Part shown: positions 7,906 to 17,324 of the stretch, piece by piece
How positions within the stretch are numbered: position 1 is the stretch's first letter
Layout of the letters: every line of letters begins with the position of its first letter
Source: Microbacterium yannicii
GTDB taxonomy: Bacteria > Actinomycetota > Actinomycetes > Actinomycetales > Microbacteriaceae
Reading direction: 5' to 3'
Assembly (NCBI RefSeq): GCF_024055635.1
Contig: NZ_JAMXMB010000031.1
Location: 62,001 to 126,000 of the forward strand
DNA length: 64,000 nt
Program-made: the position numbers and the translations under genes
The notes under the pieces: model-generated
Told to the model about the DNA's origin: nothing
Seen by the model: only the letters and a program-made list of their open reading frames with translations
Databases searched by the model: none

Positions 7906-10514
7906 GGGGTCTCCTGTGGTGAGGGCGATTCGAGAGCGACGGCCGAGAGCGCGGTGACACTGTCGCCGGCCGCAAGGGTGAGGGGCTGGCGGTCGGCCAG
8001 AGAGACGGGCTGGCCGCGGAGCACCAGGCGATCGAGGCTCAGCGTGCCGCCGTCGATGTGGAGTGTGATCTCGCCACCGTCGATCTCCACACGACCCCAC
8101 GCGCCGCCGGTGGTGAAGAGGCTGCGAAAGGCACCATCGCCGGCCGGGTCGAACGAGAGCGTGCGCGCGGGAGCATCCCACTGCACGCCGCTGAAGGCGA
8201 GCAGCAGCGCCCACGACGCGAGGGAGCGCGCGTAGTGGTTGCCGCACTCGATCTCGTTCCAGGGATTGCGCGTCTCTCCGCCGTAGCGGGCGCGAAGCGT
8301 GCGCTCGACCTCGAGGGCCTCGTCCGCCAGCCCCGCATAGACGAGGGATGCCGCGACCTGGTGCTCGACACCCGTCCAGACCTCGTCGGAGTAGACGAAC
8401 GGGATGGCCGGCCCGCCGCCGCGCGGCCAGGAGGCCAGCAGCAGCCCGCCCTCCTCGTTGACGGCGTACACCCGTTGCGTGCTCTCCTGCGCGGTGAGGT
8501 CGGAGCGGTGGTTGTGCGTCACGATCGCGCCGAGCGCGCTGCGCAGCCGGTCGCGGGGCAGGAGGTCGCCGAGGCCGTTGATCCACGCGTGGAACTGTCC
8601 GAGCAGCTGGTCCGACAGCACGCCGTCGCCGTACTGGTACCGATGCGCGTCGACATCGTCGATCACCTGCCGGTAGTACTCGCCGTTCCACAATCGCTCG
8701 TCCATGCCCGCCGCCACGCGGTCGGCGCGGTCGAGCCAGTCGGCTGCGCGTTCGCTGTCGCCCAGGTGCGCAGCCATGCGCGCCCCCGCGCGCAGCGCCG
8801 CCGCGAACATGCCGTTGGCGAGCGGGTCGATCCCGAAGAACTCGATGTCGTAGGTGTTGTGCAGCTCGCCGTCGAGCAGGCCGTCGCCGTCGCGGTCCCA
8901 GCGGTGGATCGCGTGCTCGAGCGTGCGCACCGCCGCCGGCCAGAGTTCGACGAGGAAGTCGTCGTCGCCCGAGAACCGCCACTCGCGGTGCAGCCGCAGG
9001 AAGGTGCCGAGCTGCCCGTCGACCGCCGGACCCATGAACCAGGCGGGGCCACCGAAGATGCGGTTGCCGCGGAACTTCTGCGCGCCGTCCTCGTCGGTCT
9101 CGAGCAGGAACTCGACTCTGCGGGCACTGCGCTCGAGCGAGGGGAAGAGCCACGCCGCCGTCTGCGCGTACGACCAGACGTGGGTGCAGGTGCCCTCGCA
9201 CGAACCGCCGTGATCGAACGATCCCTCCCACGCGGCGAACACCGGCCCTTTCCCCAGTTCGGGGTTCGGCGACTCGACGACGAAGGCTGTCGTCGACCGG
9301 ACCGCAGCGATGTTCGCTCCGACCGCCTCGGCGACGACCGGGTCCAGGCTTCCGCCATAGAGGGCGTCGACGAACGCCAGCGTGGTCGCCTCGAGTGCGG
9401 GCAGCTCACGATGCAGATGGGATGCAGCAGCCCACGCATCGGGCCATAGCGTCGCGTACCGGTTGCGCACGACGCCCTCGTCTGCGCGGCCGTCGGCGAC
9501 GATGTGCCCGCGCCACGACCGGTGACGATTCGGAAAGCTCCAGGCGAGCACGAACTCGAAGTCGCGCGCCTCGCCCGGGTCGAGCTCATGCACGATGCCG
9601 AGGGATCCCGTGCGCAGTCGTGGCAGCAGTTCGAAGAGCTCGTCCTCGCTCATGGCCGCCCCCGGCCGCTGAGTGTCGTCCGGCTCGCCGGGGGACGCGG
9701 AGTCTGCGAACAGTCCGCGCGGCCGATCCTCGAGCGTGAGGCGGGGCTCTGGTTCGAGGAGTCCGTCCGCAGAAAGGTCGTTCCAGAACAGACGAGGACC
9801 GTCGGGCCAGAACCCGGTGACCCACTGGGGCTTCGCCGTGGTGGCGGCATCCGTCGTCGTGAGACTCAGGGTGCCGTAGCCGAGGTCGTCCGCGGGAAGG
9901 TCGATGCCGAAGTCGAGTCCCCGGATGTCGCCCTCCTCCCGCCACTGCACCGTCTGCCGAGCGCGCATGCCGAACGGGCCGTCCCCCCGCCCGGCCGTGT
10001 GGCTGACGCTGCCGACGACGGTGACCCGCACGCGGCCGGCGCCGGGATTCGCCACGCGGTAGCGCAGCACGGCTGCCGGGATGCCGGAGGCGTCCGGGTC
10101 GAGCGGCACCAGCGGCGTGAATGCCCGCAGCGACACGTCGACGGGGAGCACGTCATCCTCGAAGTCGATGTCGAGGACGGGGTATTCGCCGTGCATGGTC
10201 GCCGACCGCAGGCGAGGAAGGCCGGCCTGCCGCTCGAACGGGTAGCCCGCATCGAGATCGCGGCGACCGGTGAGCCGGGCTTCCAGGACGCGCGTGACCG
10301 GCTCGGCGTTCTCGGGCGCCGCGTGGATCGCGAAGAACGAGTACGGATTCACGCGGCCCTTGTCGGGCAGGTTCTCGAGCTCCCAGTCGCGAAGCTCGCC
10401 ACGGGCGCCGATCGAGACGTTGCCGGTGCCGACGCCGCCGAGGGGGAATGCGGCCCGCTCCGCGGTGTGCGGGATCCCCCGTGCGCGGCGGCGCTTCTCC
10501 GGTCGGCCGATCAT
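7902..10514 (-). CDS. GH116 family glycoside hydrolase (candidate exo-beta-D-arabinofuranosidase)
   Basis: An 870-residue GH116 protein (GBA2-like non-lysosomal glucosylceramidase family) with no signal peptide, so it probably works on imported oligosaccharides. Hallmarks are CTHVWSYAQ with E440 just before it, GELHNTYDIEFFG with D556 (likely catalytic acid/base), DEVWTGVEHQVAASL, and EIECGNHYARSLASW near the end. GH116 includes beta-glucosidases and beta-xylosidases, and a Microbacterium member has been reported as an exo-beta-D-arabinofuranosidase; the neighbours favour the last. The ATG at 10514 is chosen over the upstream GTG at 10532 because GAGGAGG sits five bases before it. A LacI-type palindrome lies 69-80 bp upstream. 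Confidence 0.88.
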   Translation of the reverse strand: MIGRPEKRRRARGIPHTAERAAFPLGGVGTGNVSIGARGELRDWELENLPDKGRVNPYSFFAIHAAPENAEPVTRVLEARLTGRRDLDAGYPFERQAGLPRLRSATMHGEYPVLDIDFEDDVLPVDVSLRAFTPLVPLDPDASGIPAAVLRYRVANPGAGRVRVTVVGSVSHTAGRGDGPFGMRARQTVQWREEGDIRGLDFGIDLPADDLGYGTLSLTTTDAATTAKPQWVTGFWPDGPRLFWNDLSADGLLEPEPRLTLEDRPRGLFADSASPGEPDDTQRPGAAMSEDELFELLPRLRTGSLGIVHELDPGEARDFEFVLAWSFPNRHRSWRGHIVADGRADEGVVRNRYATLWPDAWAAASHLHRELPALEATTLAFVDALYGGSLDPVVAEAVGANIAAVRSTTAFVVESPNPELGKGPVFAAWEGSFDHGGSCEGTCTHVWSYAQTAAWLFPSLERSARRVEFLLETDEDGAQKFRGNRIFGGPAWFMGPAVDGQLGTFLRLHREWRFSGDDDFLVELWPAAVRTLEHAIHRWDRDGDGLLDGELHNTYDIEFFGIDPLANGMFAAALRAGARMAAHLGDSERAADWLDRADRVAAGMDERLWNGEYYRQVIDDVDAHRYQYGDGVLSDQLLGQFHAWINGLGDLLPRDRLRSALGAIVTHNHRSDLTAQESTQRVYAVNEEGGLLLASWPRGGGPAIPFVYSDEVWTGVEHQVAASLVYAGLADEALEVERTLRARYGGETRNPWNEIECGNHYARSLASWALLLAFSGVQWDAPARTLSFDPAGDGAFRSLFTTGGAWGRVEIDGGEITLHIDGGTLSLDRLVLRGQPVSLADRQPLTLAAGDSVTALSAVALESPSPQETP

Positions 10515-10582
10515 CGGATCCTCCTCGATCACGGCAGTGTGCTCAGGCGTCGTTCAGGTCTGCGAACGCGTCAACTGTAGAC

Positions 10583-10620
10583 GAAATCGATTTCATGATC
10601 AACCGATCGAAATCGACTCC
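10583..10620. promoter_or_regulatory. LacI-type operators upstream of GH116
   Basis: A perfect palindrome GAAATCGATTTC at 10583-10594 and a degenerate second copy GAAATCGACTCC at 10609-10620. They sit in the 128-bp gap between the GH116 start and the end of the LacI gene. The same 12-mer recurs upstream of the LacI/GH172 pair and of the binding-protein gene. The central CG and two-fold symmetry fit LacI-family binding. Confidence 0.75.
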
Positions 10621-10642
10621 AACGTGAAACCGAGCTGTCTCG

Positions 10643-11632
10643 TCAGCCGCGCACGGACGCGCGAGCCGGCTGGACCTCATTGCGCAGGACGACGGTGCGC
10701 GCGGGCTGGTCATCGCCATTGATGCGCTCGAGCAGCATCTTCGCCGCCGTCACTCCCATGTGCCGCGCCGGCAGTCGCACGACGGTGACGGCGGTCGGGG
10801 TGAGGGTCGTGAAGGGCAGCGAACCGACGACGGCGACACCGATCTTGGGCGGGGTGAGTCCGTGCTCGGTCAGCACCTGAATCGCTCCGACCCCGAGCAG
10901 GTTGTTGCCCGCGACCACGGCGTCCGGCGGATCAGGGAGTGCGAGCAGCTCCTCCATGACCTCGCGTCCCCCGTCGACGCGGAACGTCGAGTACCTCAGC
11001 AGCTCGTCCAGGTCGGCGTCCGGGAAATGACGCGCCAGGACGGCGCGCCAACCCTGCGCGCGCTCATAGGCGGTCTCGATGTGCTGCGGGCCGGTGATGC
11101 AGGCGATCCGCCGGTAGCCGGCCTGCACGAGATTCTCCGTGGCCGCCTGCCCGGCAGTGCGGTTCGCCATGACCACACCGTCGATGTCGTAGCCCGTCCC
11201 CCGGTCGACGGCCACGACCGGGCGGCCGGTGGCCATGAGCTCGTCGAGATTCGTGTGATCGGACGCCGCCGCCAGGATCACGCCGGCCATGTGCTCGGAG
11301 ATCGCGATCTGGAGGTAGATGGCCTCCTTCTCCATCTGAGCATCGGTGTTGCACAGCACCACCGAGTAGCCGGCTTGAGAGGCGACATCCTCGACTCCGC
11401 GCGCCATCTCGGTGAAGTAGGGGTTCTCGATGTCCGGGATCACCAGAGCGATCACCTCGGACGCCTGCCTGCGGAGGGTGCGCGCCGTGCGATTCGGCGT
11501 GAACTTCAACTGGCGGGCCGCGTCGCGCACCGCCAGCGTCTTCTCGTCCGACACGCCCATGCCGTTGAAGACGCGGGAGACCGTCGCCGGCGACACGCCG
11601 GCGAGCTTGGCGACCTCGTAGATCGTTGCCAC
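10643..11632 (-). CDS. LacI family transcriptional regulator of the D-arabinan-type locus
   Basis: A 329-residue regulator with an N-terminal LacI helix-turn-helix and hinge (ATIYEVAKLAGVSPATVSR, then FTPNRTARTLRR). A periplasmic-binding-like sensor domain follows (VIALVIPDIENPYFTEMARG, AVVAGNNLLGVGAIQVL). The GTG start at 11632 places the HTH at residue 2, as is usual in the family; GGGGAG lies just upstream. It is divergent from the GH172 gene, with one candidate operator between them. The matching palindromes upstream of GH116 and the solute-binding protein suggest it represses the whole locus and is released by an arabinan-derived sugar. The inducer is not known. Confidence 0.92.
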   Translation of the reverse strand: MATIYEVAKLAGVSPATVSRVFNGMGVSDEKTLAVRDAARQLKFTPNRTARTLRRQASEVIALVIPDIENPYFTEMARGVEDVASQAGYSVVLCNTDAQMEKEAIYLQIAISEHMAGVILAAASDHTNLDELMATGRPVVAVDRGTGYDIDGVVMANRTAGQAATENLVQAGYRRIACITGPQHIETAYERAQGWRAVLARHFPDADLDELLRYSTFRVDGGREVMEELLALPDPPDAVVAGNNLLGVGAIQVLTEHGLTPPKIGVAVVGSLPFTTLTPTAVTVVRLPARHMGVTAAKMLLERINGDDQPARTVVLRNEVQPARASVRG

Positions 11633-11695
11633 GGCTCCCCGCTTCCCCCTGCGCCGACGCGCGTTGACATGCCGGTGAGCCCACCATACAGTGTT

Positions 11696-11707
11696 GAAAT
11701 CGATTCC
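11696..11707. promoter_or_regulatory. LacI-type operator in the lacI/GH172 divergent promoter
   Basis: GAAATCGATTCC, 11 of 12 bases identical to the palindrome at 10583. It lies between the divergent LacI (start 11632) and GH172 (start 11776) genes, where it could control both and give autoregulation. Confidence 0.7.
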
Positions 11708-11775
11708 AGAATGTCCGCCATCTGCTCGCACCATCGCGCCCCGTCGGGCGCACCGACACGAGGACGTGCCGACCG

Positions 11776-12918
<1,143 letters not shown>

Positions 12919-12935
12919 GACGGCACACGCCGGCG

Positions 12936-13346
12936 TCAGTTGATGATCTCGCCGCGCTCGTCCGCGCGCAGCGCGGCGAGACGCTCGTGCCAGGTCTGCA
13001 GCGCCTCGGGCGTCAGCCGCGTCCAGTCCGTGACTTCCCCGACGACCCGCAGCGGCGCGTCGCTCCGGTACGAGCGCGTGGGGTTGCCGGGGAACTTCTT
13101 ATCGGTCACGTTCGGGTCGTTCTCGAACGGTCCGGTCGGCTCGACGGCGTAGACGCGCGGCGCGCCGTCCCCGCCCGCAAGCTCCGCCGCCAGCCCCGCG
13201 CCATCGCGCAGAGCAGTGAAGTAGATGTGGTTCATGATCACCTCGGGCCGGTAGTTCGACCGGAAGCCCGGCGTCAGCAGGTCGCCGACCTGGAGGTCGG
13301 CCTTCGTGCCGTGGTAGAACGGCCCTTCGTCCAGTGCGTCGCTCAC
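12936..13346 (-). CDS. arr: NAD(+)-rifampin ADP-ribosyltransferase
   Basis: A 136-residue Arr-family enzyme that inactivates rifamycins by transferring ADP-ribose from NAD to the ansa-chain hydroxyl. The diagnostic segments are all present: FYHGTKADL, GDLLTPGFRSNYRPEVIMNHIYFTA (key segment spans residues 21-46), VYAVEPTGPFENDPNVTDKK and the ending RGEIIN. The length is normal. The start is a GTG at 13346. It is convergent with GH172 and 17 bp from its stop, and divergent from the next gene. It should give rifampicin resistance. Chromosomal arr genes are common in environmental actinobacteria, so this is not by itself a sign of transfer. Confidence 0.95.
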   Translation of the reverse strand: MSDALDEGPFYHGTKADLQVGDLLTPGFRSNYRPEVIMNHIYFTALRDGAGLAAELAGGDGAPRVYAVEPTGPFENDPNVTDKKFPGNPTRSYRSDAPLRVVGEVTDWTRLTPEALQTWHERLAALRADERGEIIN

Positions 13347-13446
13347 CGCGACAGCCTAGGCGCCCGGCATCCGTGAACGGAACCCGTCCCGAGCTCGCCG
13401 GGCCGCCCCGCCGAAGGACCGGCTCGCGGGCTGATTGACTGGCAGC

Positions 13447-14268
13447 ATGGTGCACCCTCGCGCGACCGCTGCCGATCCCGTTGCCGACGCCGAGGTGGCG
13501 GTGCGCGCGGCGTCGGCCGGCGCCGCCGTTGCGCGGGCGCGCTACAACACCGGAAGCCGGCGTACCGCCGATCGAGGTCTGGACTTCACCACGGAGGCCG
13601 ACGTCGAGACGGAGCGCACCATCCGTGACGTGCTCGCCGAGCTGCGTCCCGGCGATGCGATCGTCGGCGAGGAGCTCGGATCGAGCGGCGACGGGCGCCG
13701 CAGATGGCTGGTCGATCCGATCTGCGGCACCCTCAACTTCGCTGCGGGCATCCCCCTCTTCGCCGTCAACGTGGCGCTCGACGTCGACGACATGACCACC
13801 GCCGCCGCGGTCGCCGATCCCGCAGCCGGCGAGGTGTTCTGGACCGACGGGCACGCCGCCTGGCATCGTGCCGCGACGACGGCTACGGAAGCCGGCGCCG
13901 ACCGCCGTCTGGAACCGTCTTCCTCTTCACGGCTGGTCACCGTCAACCTGGAGAGCAGCTACCCCGATGACAGCGGCACCCGCGTACTGTCGGACGAACT
14001 CTTCCGTGCGCGCTTCAGCCCTCGCATCCTGTCCACCACGCTGGCTCTCGCCTGGGTCGCCACCGGTCAGCAGGCGGGCTACCTCACCGGGGGCGATCTG
14101 CAGGGCAGCGTGCACTGGACGGCCGGGATCGCGCTCTGCCGCGCGGCGGGCGCGGTCGTCACCAACCTCGCCGGCGACGAGCTGCACACGGGCGACCACG
14201 GTCTCATCGCCGCAGCGGATGCCGAGACGCACGCCTTCCTCCTGGACCGCCTGCACGCGAGCCGCTAG
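13447..14268 (+). CDS. Inositol-monophosphatase-like protein with altered metal site
   Basis: A 273-residue member of the inositol monophosphatase superfamily. The GEE motif is present in AIVGEELGSS. The next motif reads DPICGTLNF instead of the usual D-P-[IL]-D-G-T, so Cys93 replaces a metal-binding Asp. The C-terminal motif, normally W-D-x-A-A-G, reads HWTAGIALCRAAG without its Asp. Two of the ligands for the catalytic magnesium ions are therefore missing. It may have changed chemistry or be a non-catalytic homologue; similar DPICGT proteins, as far as I recall, form an actinobacterial subgroup. The ATG at 13447 is preferred over a TTG at 13435. Confidence 0.8.
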   Translation: MVHPRATAADPVADAEVAVRAASAGAAVARARYNTGSRRTADRGLDFTTEADVETERTIRDVLAELRPGDAIVGEELGSSGDGRRRWLVDPICGTLNFAAGIPLFAVNVALDVDDMTTAAAVADPAAGEVFWTDGHAAWHRAATTATEAGADRRLEPSSSSRLVTVNLESSYPDDSGTRVLSDELFRARFSPRILSTTLALAWVATGQQAGYLTGGDLQGSVHWTAGIALCRAAGAVVTNLAGDELHTGDHGLIAAADAETHAFLLDRLHASR

Positions 14269-14345
14269 CCCGCGTCCCACGGCGGATCGCGCGCGCCGCC
14301 CGTCCTGCGGACCGGCGGCGAGCGCGACGGCGCGACGGCGCGACG

Positions 14346-16409
14346 TCAGGGCTTGCCCGGCTTTCCGGGCTTCCCGGGCTTGTCCGGCTTGCCGGGCTTG
14401 TCAGGGAACTCCGGCCGCGGCGGACGCGGGTCGTAGTGGACGGCGGTGAGCGTCAGCGCGCAGCCGTCGCACGAGGTGAGGATCGCACGGTCGCCGCTCG
14501 CCGTGGTGGTCACGACGAGCTGCGAGTCGGTGCGCGACGAGTCCCTGCGGACCGTCGCCGCGAACGACAGCTCGAGGGTCTCACCCGCCGGGATGTCACC
14601 CAGCCACCGCAGCGTCGAACCGTCGAGCACCGGTGTGCCGATCGACGACGCCAGGGACGCGGCATCCAACGTCGCATCATCCACGAGGCCCGCGAGGTCC
14701 ACGGCGAGCGCGACGCCCTCGGCCGTCGCGCTGTCGGTCGAAGCGGTCACCGTGTAGGTCACGACGTCGTCACGCACGACCTTCGTTCCGGCCGCGGGCT
14801 CGGAGCTCACGAAGACCGAGAGCCCCGGCAGCTGCTCTTCGGCCTTCACGAGCGAGAGGTCGTCGAACTGCACCCACCGGTCGCCGTTCAGGTGCGTGCC
14901 GACGAACGCCTGCACTTGTGTGCGGTCGCCGCTGTGGAAGGTCACCGCGAATCGCGTGTAAGCACCGACCGCGTCGAATGTAGTCTCCCCGATGGTCGCT
15001 CCGCCGGCGCCGAGCTCACGGACGCCGAGTGCTCCCTGGGCGGGCGTGCCGCCGGTCACAACGAAGCCGGTGAGGGTATAGGTCGTGTTCGGCTCGACCG
15101 CGACGTCCTGGTGGACGTCGATCCAGCCGGCGTTGAACCGCATCCAGCCCTGCTTCGTGCCGCCGTGGGCCCACGTGTGGTTGATATCGATGCCGCAGCT
15201 GCCCGTGCACGCCCAGGGCGCAGGCATGGAGCCGTCGACGGCGCGCTCGAAACCGGGGTCCTGGATCAGGTTCGGGTTCACGACGGTGCCGTTCTCATCG
15301 ATCTCGGCGCGCAACAGGTAGGTGTTGTACGGCTCCCACTGGGACAGCGAGAAGTAGAGCTCGCCGTCCTCCGACCACGGATGCATGTAGCCGCCGTAGA
15401 GCCCGGGGAAGTCTGCGAAGCTCGCGAGTCGCTGCCGATCGCTCCACGGGCCCTCGGGCGAGGGCGAGGTCCGCAGCACGAGATCGAGGTTCTCGTCGAG
15501 ATACGTCATGAGCCAGCCGCCGGTGTGCTCGCTGTACTGCACCGACAGCTCGGCGACGTTCGGCGGCACGAAGGCGACGGCGGCGGTGTCGTCGCCGAGA
15601 ACCCACGTCGACCCGTTCCAGTACGAGTAGGCCGACTTATCGAGCATCGCCGTCTCGGGCACCCGCGCGACGTGCGCAGCGCCGAAGCGGCCGTTGGGTG
15701 TGCCGAACATGTAGACATAGCCGTCGTGGCGCTCGAAAGCGACCATCTGGAACGGATGCTGTCCGTCCGGCGTGTTCGTCCACTGCGGGCCGTCCGTCGA
15801 GTTCCATGTCTCGCCGTTGTCGTCGGAGTAGGCGATGCGGCTGTAGTTCGTGTCCCAGGCGCCGGGAGCGCCCCACTGCCGCACCGACATGAACGCCAGA
15901 TACTGCCGGGACCCGACCGCGATGCCCGCGGTGGGGATCGTCGTGATCTCCTGGCCGTTGATCTTCAGCGACGGAATGAGTTCGCCCGCGTGGCCGGGGG
16001 CGTCCTCGACCGCCGAATCGAAGGTCATGCCGTCGGAGAGGTCGGCGTCGGAGCTGCGCAGCAGCACGTTCGAGCGCCAGTCGCCGCCGCCGCCGCCCGG
16101 TCCAGTCCAGTCGCCGAACGTGTCGCCGAACGCGGTGAGGATCTGGCCTTGGCCGTTGTCCCACATGATGCCGAGATCGGTGCCCGTCACCCGCCAGGCG
16201 GTGTCGGTCGCGCTCGTGGACTTGGGACCGGTCATCTTGCCGACGACCACCGCCGGCGAGTGATCGGCGAACGCCGACGCCGCGGCGATCTCGTCCGTCG
16301 GCGCCGGTGCCGGGGCTTGCGCCGCCGTCGCGCCGCCCGAGGCGACGAGCCCGATGACCAGCGTGCCGGCAGCGGCGATGACGGCGGTGTTCGTTCGTAG
16401 TCGTCGCAT
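14346..16409 (-). CDS. Secreted GH183 (DUF4185) protein, candidate endo-D-arabinanase
   Basis: A 687-residue secreted protein. Residues 1-30 are a signal peptide (ATAAQA). Residues 45-375 form a DUF4185 five-bladed domain (GIMWDNGQGQILTAFGDTFG, SRIAYSDDNGETWNS, FGTPNGRFGAAHVAR, SEDGELYFSLSQW), the family now called GH183, whose studied members cut inside mycobacterial D-arabinan. Residues 378-521 look like a CBM4/9-type carbohydrate-binding module (NLIQDPGFE to WVQFDDLSLV). Residues 525-660 form a DUF11-like beta domain, and the tail is a PGKPDKP collagen-like repeat. AAGGAGT seven bases before the ATG at 16409 fixes the start. It ends the operon of the transport genes upstream, 32 bp after the permease stop, and would supply their substrate. 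Confidence 0.87.
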   Translation of the reverse strand: MRRLRTNTAVIAAAGTLVIGLVASGGATAAQAPAPAPTDEIAAASAFADHSPAVVVGKMTGPKSTSATDTAWRVTGTDLGIMWDNGQGQILTAFGDTFGDWTGPGGGGGDWRSNVLLRSSDADLSDGMTFDSAVEDAPGHAGELIPSLKINGQEITTIPTAGIAVGSRQYLAFMSVRQWGAPGAWDTNYSRIAYSDDNGETWNSTDGPQWTNTPDGQHPFQMVAFERHDGYVYMFGTPNGRFGAAHVARVPETAMLDKSAYSYWNGSTWVLGDDTAAVAFVPPNVAELSVQYSEHTGGWLMTYLDENLDLVLRTSPSPEGPWSDRQRLASFADFPGLYGGYMHPWSEDGELYFSLSQWEPYNTYLLRAEIDENGTVVNPNLIQDPGFERAVDGSMPAPWACTGSCGIDINHTWAHGGTKQGWMRFNAGWIDVHQDVAVEPNTTYTLTGFVVTGGTPAQGALGVRELGAGGATIGETTFDAVGAYTRFAVTFHSGDRTQVQAFVGTHLNGDRWVQFDDLSLVKAEEQLPGLSVFVSSEPAAGTKVVRDDVVTYTVTASTDSATAEGVALAVDLAGLVDDATLDAASLASSIGTPVLDGSTLRWLGDIPAGETLELSFAATVRRDSSRTDSQLVVTTTASGDRAILTSCDGCALTLTAVHYDPRPPRPEFPDKPGKPDKPGKPGKPGKP
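14349..14403 (-). repeat. PGK/PDK tripeptide repeat coding for the GH183 C-terminal tail
   Basis: Tandem 9-base units read in frame as (P-[GD]-K)n on the minus strand and form the last 19 or so residues of the GH183 protein. The units are imperfect, which points to selection on the peptide. A Pro/Lys-rich tail could bind anionic cell wall or act as a spacer. Confidence 0.75.
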
Positions 16410-16441
16410 CTTCGCGACTCCTTTCCACAGACGCGGTCGGC

Positions 16442-17323
16442 CTACTTGAGGCCGGCCATCTTGATGTTGCCGATGATCTGGCGCTGGAAGACGAGGAACA
16501 GGATGATCACCGGCGCCGCGGCGAGGACCGATCCTGCGATGAGCAGTCCGAGTTCGGTGCTGCGCTCCGAGCGGAAGGTCGCGAGGTACTGCTGCACCAC
16601 GAACTGGTCGGGCGTGGTGATCGTCATGATCGGCCACACGTAGGAGTTCCAGTACGCGAGGAAGGCGGTGATGCCCATCACCACGAACGGGGGCTTCGAC
16701 AGTGGCAGGAACAGCTTCGTGAAGATCCGCATCCGCCCGCAGCCGTCCAGCATGGCGGCCTCTTCGAGACTGGACGGGATGCTCAGGTAGAACTGCCGGA
16801 TGAAGAAGATCATCCCGGCGCTGGCCGCACCGGGGATCACGAGCACCGCCAGGGTGTCGAGCATCTGAAGGTTGGTCACGACGATGAAGCTCGTCAGGAG
16901 GATCGTCATGCCGGGGATGAACATCGTGGTGATGACGATCACCCAGAGCGTCCTCTTGAACCGGAAGTCAAGCCGGGCGAAGGCGTACGCGGCGAGCGAG
17001 TTGACCGTGAGAGCGAGCAGCGTGAACAGCACGGCGCCGAGGAAGGTCCACAGCATCGTGCGGGTGAACGTGGGATCGGCGAGGATCTGGGCGTAGTTCT
17101 CCCAGCGCCACACCTCGGGGAAGAACTGGAAGGGTGTCTCGATCACCTCGGTCTTCGATTTGAAGCCGGCGATCACCATCCAGGCCAGCGGGAACAGCGC
17201 GGCGACGACGAAGACGATCCCGACGATCGCCTTGCCGATCGCGTAGAACCACCACGTCAGGTCGCGGTGCGGACGCCGCTGGACGACCGGCGTCGCGACG
17301 GCGGCTTGCTGAACGGCGGTCAC
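16442..17323 (-). CDS. Carbohydrate ABC transporter permease (MalG type)
   Basis: A 293-residue inner-membrane permease with six predicted helices and the cytoplasmic EAA loop EEAAMLDGCGRMRIFTKLFLP that docks the ATPase. The start is a GTG at 17323, one base after the MalF-type stop. It belongs with the next two genes in an importer for sugars or oligosaccharides (CUT1 class). No ATPase gene is present; actinobacteria usually supply a shared MsiK-type ATPase from elsewhere. Linkage to the GH183 gene and the shared operators suggests arabino-oligosaccharides as cargo. Confidence 0.93.
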   Translation of the reverse strand: MTAVQQAAVATPVVQRRPHRDLTWWFYAIGKAIVGIVFVVAALFPLAWMVIAGFKSKTEVIETPFQFFPEVWRWENYAQILADPTFTRTMLWTFLGAVLFTLLALTVNSLAAYAFARLDFRFKRTLWVIVITTMFIPGMTILLTSFIVVTNLQMLDTLAVLVIPGAASAGMIFFIRQFYLSIPSSLEEAAMLDGCGRMRIFTKLFLPLSKPPFVVMGITAFLAYWNSYVWPIMTITTPDQFVVQQYLATFRSERSTELGLLIAGSVLAAAPVIILFLVFQRQIIGNIKMAGLK

Positions 17324-17324
17324 G

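Noticed and set aside
6268..9231. A single 987-codon frame joining the isomerase and part of GH116
   Set aside because: Only the part from 7905 encodes a real protein in this frame. Upstream the frame is a shadow of GH116, so this is not a fusion.
14349..14403. Short tandem units resembling a CRISPR array
   Set aside because: They are 9-base codon repeats read in frame as PGK/PDK at the end of GH183, without spacers or cas genes.
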